DNA from: JADHUC01 sp964617665
GTDB taxonomy: Bacteria; Planctomycetota; Planctomycetia; Pirellulales; Pirellulaceae
Length of the DNA: 8,887 nucleotides
Reading direction: 5' to 3'
Assembly (NCBI GenBank): GCA_964617665.1
Contig: CAZUAH010000567.1
Coordinates: forward strand, 1 to 8,887
The position numbers were made by a program, and so were the translations under genes. A model generated the notes under the pieces. It saw nothing but the letters and a program-made list of their open reading frames with translations. It did no database searches and was not told where the DNA came from. Shown here piece by piece: positions 7,001 through 8,887 of the stretch (position 1 is its first letter; the number at the start of each line of letters is the position of its first letter).

Positions 7001-7382
7001 GATGAGCGACGCCGATGAGTCGCTTCTGGTTCCGCTCTTGAATGATGGCTACATTCAGATGAAGGGAAGGAAGGTCTTTCGCGAGGCCGTCCGCGCCATG
7101 ATGTCGAGCCTGACTCAGGCCTGCCGGCGAGAGGAGATAGCGATCGATGGTCTTCGCATGATCGTGCCCCACCAGGCGAACCAGCGGATTATTGATGCGA
7201 TCAGAAGCCGTGTCGATGTCGAAGTCTACAGCAACATTCGGCAACACGGGAACACTTCCTCTTCCAGCATTCCGCTCTGCCTTGAAGAAGTGTTGCCGAC
7301 ACTTCAAGATGGCGACCACCTGGGACTATGCGCCTTCGGCGGAGGATTCACACACGGCGCCGCGATCGTCGAAGCGCTGTAG
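4032..7382 (+). CDS. Four-part fusion: 2-oxoacid dehydrogenase E1 alpha + E1 beta + lipoyl domain + FabH-type KAS III
   Basis: The product has 1116 residues. Residues 5-315 are E1 alpha, which binds thiamine diphosphate and decarboxylates a 2-oxoacid. GDG at 140-142 and NN at 169-170 form the cofactor motif, and FHVSGAGHEA (34-43) is the usual entry segment. Residues 332-655 are E1 beta, with E390 in SPLSESTIAG as the cofactor-activating glutamate, H460 in GPFHAQSLES, and the E1 beta block IQFADFLPIAYNQI. Residues 670-745 are a lipoyl domain, with K711 in LEATKSVFEL as the expected attachment lysine. A linker of about 50 residues rich in proline, serine and arginine follows. Residues 794-1116 are a complete KAS III with C916 (NAACSGYL), H1047 (VPHQAN) and N1074 (HGNTSSSS). 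No E2 acyltransferase core, subunit-binding domain or E3 is present. The inferred role is to make an acyl group from a 2-oxoacid and deliver it, via the swinging lipoyl arm, to the KAS III cysteine for condensation with malonyl-ACP. All key residues are intact. Substrate choice (branched-chain 2-oxoacid versus pyruvate or other) is not readable. Confidence 0.93.
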   Translation: MSSHRYLDLYRAMLTSRQIDQVELELTNRGEAFFHVSGAGHEASVALILHLIDDDYLHCHYRDKALMLARGVSARDFFDSLYCKRRSHSRGRQMSAHMSDRELNVLSIVGPVGNSALQAVGVAAAIREQASQPIVLCSVGDGTTQEGEFLEAIAEAVRSQLPVLFFVENNRWAISTRTEERTFFSTPYGEQDVFYGVPIQRIDGRDVSAADERLGPIIREMRQSRGPAIVVFDVDRLTSHTNADDQTIYRDEADISKAQATGDPIPILEQCLLRDGVPDSQLREIRQQVKDTVARAEKESARGPEPKAWATAKRPLPLDLTDAASEMRVDGGDLVMRDAIREVLRSHLTHDPSATIWGQDIDDPKGDVFGVTKGLGTEFGDRVGNSPLSESTIAGVSIGRALAGQRPVAFIQFADFLPIAYNQIASELGSLYWRTDGKWPAPVILMVPCGGYRPGLGPFHAQSLESAIAHIPGVDVFMPSTAADAAGLLNAAIRSERPTVFFYPKSCLNDPENTTRGVEHQLVPIGRARKVCSGEDITFLAWGNTVRLCQRAAYALEKAGFGAELIDLRCLSPWDEDMVTASVSKTGRLIVVHEDNHTCGFGAEVLATITERLRKPVDMRRVTRPDTYVPCNFANQIDILPSYKSILTVAADMLDLDLYWQQREKPLDGEALIEAIGSGPSDETVLVVELFVKPGDSIERGDIVAALEATKSVFELTSQVSGVLEEVLVEEGDTIAVGAPMLRVKTYESNARPKPVSQEDPGKPVFLRRSNPSVSQPIRRTAASDCSERQANQVGVGAICTALGGLSLSNEELLSSGVGGNGAATPRMSSDDITRRTGIERRCWVLPGEDAVGLAAAACERALETERLTPADFDLVICCTTSPASVTPSMACRVLGSLCRGAHNSTAQAYDINAACSGYLYALRAGYDFLQSQPAARVLLVTSEVLSPLLDPQDLDTSILFGDAASATVLYGQQHADRARGRLRRPTLSSMSDADESLLVPLLNDGYIQMKGRKVFREAVRAMMSSLTQACRREEIAIDGLRMIVPHQANQRIIDAIRSRVDVEVYSNIRQHGNTSSSSIPLCLEEVLPTLQDGDHLGLCAFGGGFTHGAAIVEAL

Positions 7383-7582
7383 CTGGTCTCACCTCGCACC
7401 GCCGACGAGCGGCTTTGAGGTCAGGACGGCAGCCACTTGCGATTCAGACGTACGCGGCGGTTTCGCAGCGAGCGCGCTCCGGCCCTGGCCTCGGCCGTCG
7501 TTCGTGCAGTGGAGGCGCAGGGGCGGCTTGCGTAGTGGCGCGTTCTGCAACTCTCGCAACGCCGACTCCGTCACCATCTTTG
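7383..7582. other. Gene-poor stretch downstream of the fusion gene
   Basis: No convincing gene or strong terminator is seen here. A weak GCCG/CGGC hairpin follows the stop codon near 7400, but it has only four base pairs. On the minus strand an open frame (7389-7781) has G/C-rich third positions over about 7390-7600, and its part there starts near EILTKMVTESALRELQNA. This might be the tail of a broken gene, but I do not recognise it, and upstream of about 7622 the frame merely shadows the lamin-tail fragment. Confidence 0.35.
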
Positions 7583-8116
7583 TCAGGATTTCGTAAGCCG
7601 GTGCGTCGCGTAAAATCGGTCGTCCCAGGCGTAGGCCGTGATCGTGTCGGTCGAAGCTGCACCGCTGAGCGCGATCGTGTCGCCTTCGGTGCCGGAGTAG
7701 CGACCTCCCGCTTCGGCCGTGGGAGGGGTGTTGATCAGGGCGTTGGCCGCACCGGGCGTGGGCGTCGCCATGGAGCCGCAATTCTCGGTGCCGTCGGGGT
7801 ATCGGCCGTACGAAACGTCGGTCGTCTGAACGCCGAATTCGATGAAATCGATCAGCGTCGCCCCGTCGATGTTGTCGAGAGCGATTGACTCACCGCCGGT
7901 GGAGAGCTTGAAAGAGGTGTGGGCGTCTTGCTGGTCCGTGTCTTTGTCGGCCCACCCAACCAGGTATCCGCCGGCGTCAATCGTCATTCCGCCGGGAATC
8001 TGCCACTGAACGGGATCGGTCAAATCGTTCGTCATGTACATGCCACTCAGGTCGATCGCGTCGGTCCCCGGGTTGTACCGTTCGATCCATTCCTCGTACG
8101 CACCTGCCTCGTCGGA
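7583..8116 (-). pseudogene. Fragment of a secreted lamin-tail-domain protein with a truncated PKD domain
   Basis: A minus-strand frame carries a recognisable lamin-tail domain of the bacterial extracellular type. It starts at DEAGAYEEWIERYNPG near 8113, continues through IDLSGMYMTNDLTDP, GGYLVGWADKDTDQ and SYGRYPDG, and ends at TPTPGAAN. A PKD-like start follows (PPTAEAGGRYSGTEGD, ITAYAWD) and breaks off near 7622 after about 37 of the usual 80-90 residues. The remaining residues to the stop are unrelated. Upstream of 8116 the expected secretion signal and domain start are absent. The frame instead runs into sequence that reads as a membrane protein in another frame, and the only start for the whole frame would be a TTG at 8161. 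Such domains normally belong to large exported proteins. I infer a remnant left by recombination or deletion; a misjoined assembly is the alternative. Confidence 0.65.
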
Positions 8117-8394
8117 GAAGGAAGAGAACCGTCGCAGAAACAGTACATAGGGCCGACGCAAAAAAACTCCGGCGACGAAGATGTTCGCCCCAGAACGGAA
8201 TCAGCAGCGCGCCCAGGAACTATAGTCGTGGCTACCAAAGCAGAACTGTCGAATGCGCGTTCGATGTCTATCGAAAACCCCGATAGGAGGAGAAAATTGA
8301 CGGCCATCCCGATGAGTGAGGCAATTGCCGGCACCAGGCTCAGCAAGGGCAACAACACCCAGCGGGGCGTCCGTCTAGGCGTGGCGGTGCCCAT
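8115..8394 (-). pseudogene. Frameshifted and truncated small integral membrane protein
   Basis: From the ATG at 8394 the frame encodes a basic N-terminus (MGTATPRRTPRW) and a long hydrophobic helix (LLPLLSLVPAIASLIGMAV). It continues through FDSSALVATTIVP. The frame then loses protein-like character at the GGG run at 8212-8214. Skipping one base there restores sensible sequence: GALLIPFWGEHLRRRSFFA and then SALCTVSATVLFLL, a further hydrophobic segment. This ends near 8115, exactly where the lamin-tail fragment begins in another frame. The protein therefore appears to carry a one-base insertion and to have lost its C-terminus. It starts 17 bases after the stop of the membrane gene upstream, so the two were probably one operon. 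I do not recognise the family. A sequencing error in the short G run could explain the shift but not the abrupt junction. Confidence 0.5.
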
Positions 8395-8411
8395 CGCAGC
8401 ATGAGGCGAGC

Positions 8412-8846
8412 TCAGGCCAGACCGACTGCAAACGGAACGAAAGTTACCAACAAAATCATGCAACCGCCGAAGGCAAGTTCGACCCAGACTTGTGCCAAGA
8501 TAGCCCCACGAGAATCGACGCAACTTTCAATGCTGACCACGTGCAACGCTACGTAAATCAGGAATGCAGGGATCAGCGCCAAGCCTCGAAGCCAAGCGCG
8601 TTTCAAGACCCAGAGGATCGCGAACATCGTCACAAGAAAATGACAGTTAGCACTACGAGGTAACCAACTTCCTGCCGTCCGAAGGCCCGTCCTACGACGA
8701 AATACGGATAGGCAGGCGAGTGCCAGTTCGAGGGTGTGGGTGCCGTCGCTAGCCAGTTCGCGGTAGGTTTCGTGGATCGTTTCCCAGGCCAGTTGGGCGA
8801 CCCGGCTTGGGGAGACCTCGGCGAATCTCGGCAGATCCCGATTCAC
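8412..8846 (-). pseudogene. Membrane protein gene with probable compensating frameshifts
   Basis: The frame has a GTG start at 8846 that overlaps the stop of an upstream frame as GTGA. It encodes a soluble-looking beginning (NRDLPRFAEVSPSRVAQLA) and ends in clear membrane segments: LVTMFAILWVL, GLALIPAFLIYVALHVVSI and FGGCMILLVTFVPFAVGLA. Between about 8710 and 8640 the frame is arginine-rich and unconvincing (FRRRTGLRTAGSWLPRSA). The neighbouring minus-strand frame there reads AYPYFVVGRAFGRQEVGYLV and VLTVIF, which joins smoothly onto LVTMFAILW. A tandem GCCT duplication (8710-8717) and a missing base near 8636-8641 would together explain this. The original gene would then have had about three to four membrane helices. 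No family is recognised. The alternative is that the first 44 residues are not part of the gene and it begins elsewhere. Confidence 0.45.
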
Positions 8847-8887
8847 TTGAGCAGTTGATCGATCAAGTAGTCCGAAGAGTTCTTGTA
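8843..8887 (-). CDS. Possible C-terminal tail of a further minus-strand gene (partial)
   Basis: The last bases of the window read on the minus strand as YKNSSDYLIDQLLK followed by TGA. The stop overlaps the GTG start of the next frame (GTGA), an arrangement common in operons. Only 14 residues are visible, so neither the family nor the reality of the gene can be settled. Confidence 0.25.
   Translation of the reverse strand, partial: YKNSSDYLIDQLLK

Noticed and set aside
8760..8887. Plus-strand frame ending in PDSLEQLIDQVVRRVL, reminiscent of a microcompartment encapsulation helix
   Set aside because: Only a short amphipathic stretch at the window edge supports it, no start or microcompartment gene is visible, and the minus strand gives an alternative GTGA gene overlap.
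1..8887. Search for CRISPR arrays, tRNA or rRNA genes, and insertion sequence ends
   Set aside because: I saw no regularly spaced repeats, no cloverleaf or rRNA-like sequence, and no transposase or paired terminal inverted repeats.

Overview
The window looks like a piece of a chromosome from an environmental bacterium of moderately high GC content. I tentatively place it in the Planctomycetota. The main reason is a lamin-tail/PKD fragment near the right end, whose wording is typical of the many secreted proteins of that phylum. This is recognition from memory, not a search result.

Layout. Positions 56-3710 hold four minus-strand genes that read leftwards as one tight operon. In transcription order they are: a GNAT/LuxI-fold acyltransferase of the N-acyl amino acid synthase type joined to a cyclic-nucleotide-binding domain (2511-3710); a class I SAM methyltransferase whose start overlaps the preceding stop by four bases (1675-2514); a ThiF/HesA/MoeB-type adenylyltransferase without visible zinc cysteines (714-1622); and a second, smaller SAM methyltransferase (56-679). 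A 321-base divergent intergenic region (3711-4031) separates the operon from one large plus-strand gene (4032-7382). That gene encodes a 1116-residue fusion of thiamine-diphosphate 2-oxoacid dehydrogenase E1 alpha, E1 beta, a lipoyl domain and a complete FabH-type ketoacyl synthase III.

How the genes may work together (inference). The fusion has the parts needed to decarboxylate a 2-oxoacid, carry the acyl group on its own lipoyl arm, and pass it to the KAS III cysteine in the same chain as a starter unit. It has no E2 catalytic domain and no E3. The divergent operon supplies an acyl-transfer enzyme, an adenylating enzyme and two methyltransferases. Together they look like a compact gene cluster for a small acylated, methylated metabolite or signal, possibly with cyclic-nucleotide control of the acyltransferase. 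The product is unknown.

Right flank. From 7383 to the end there is no intact gene that I can defend. There is a short stretch without a recognisable gene, a lamin-tail domain plus truncated PKD domain cut at both ends, and two membrane-protein reading frames broken by apparent single-base or short indels. One of them runs directly into the lamin-tail fragment near 8115. The last 45 bases may carry the tail of another minus-strand gene. This flank is either a decaying or recombined region or one with sequence errors.
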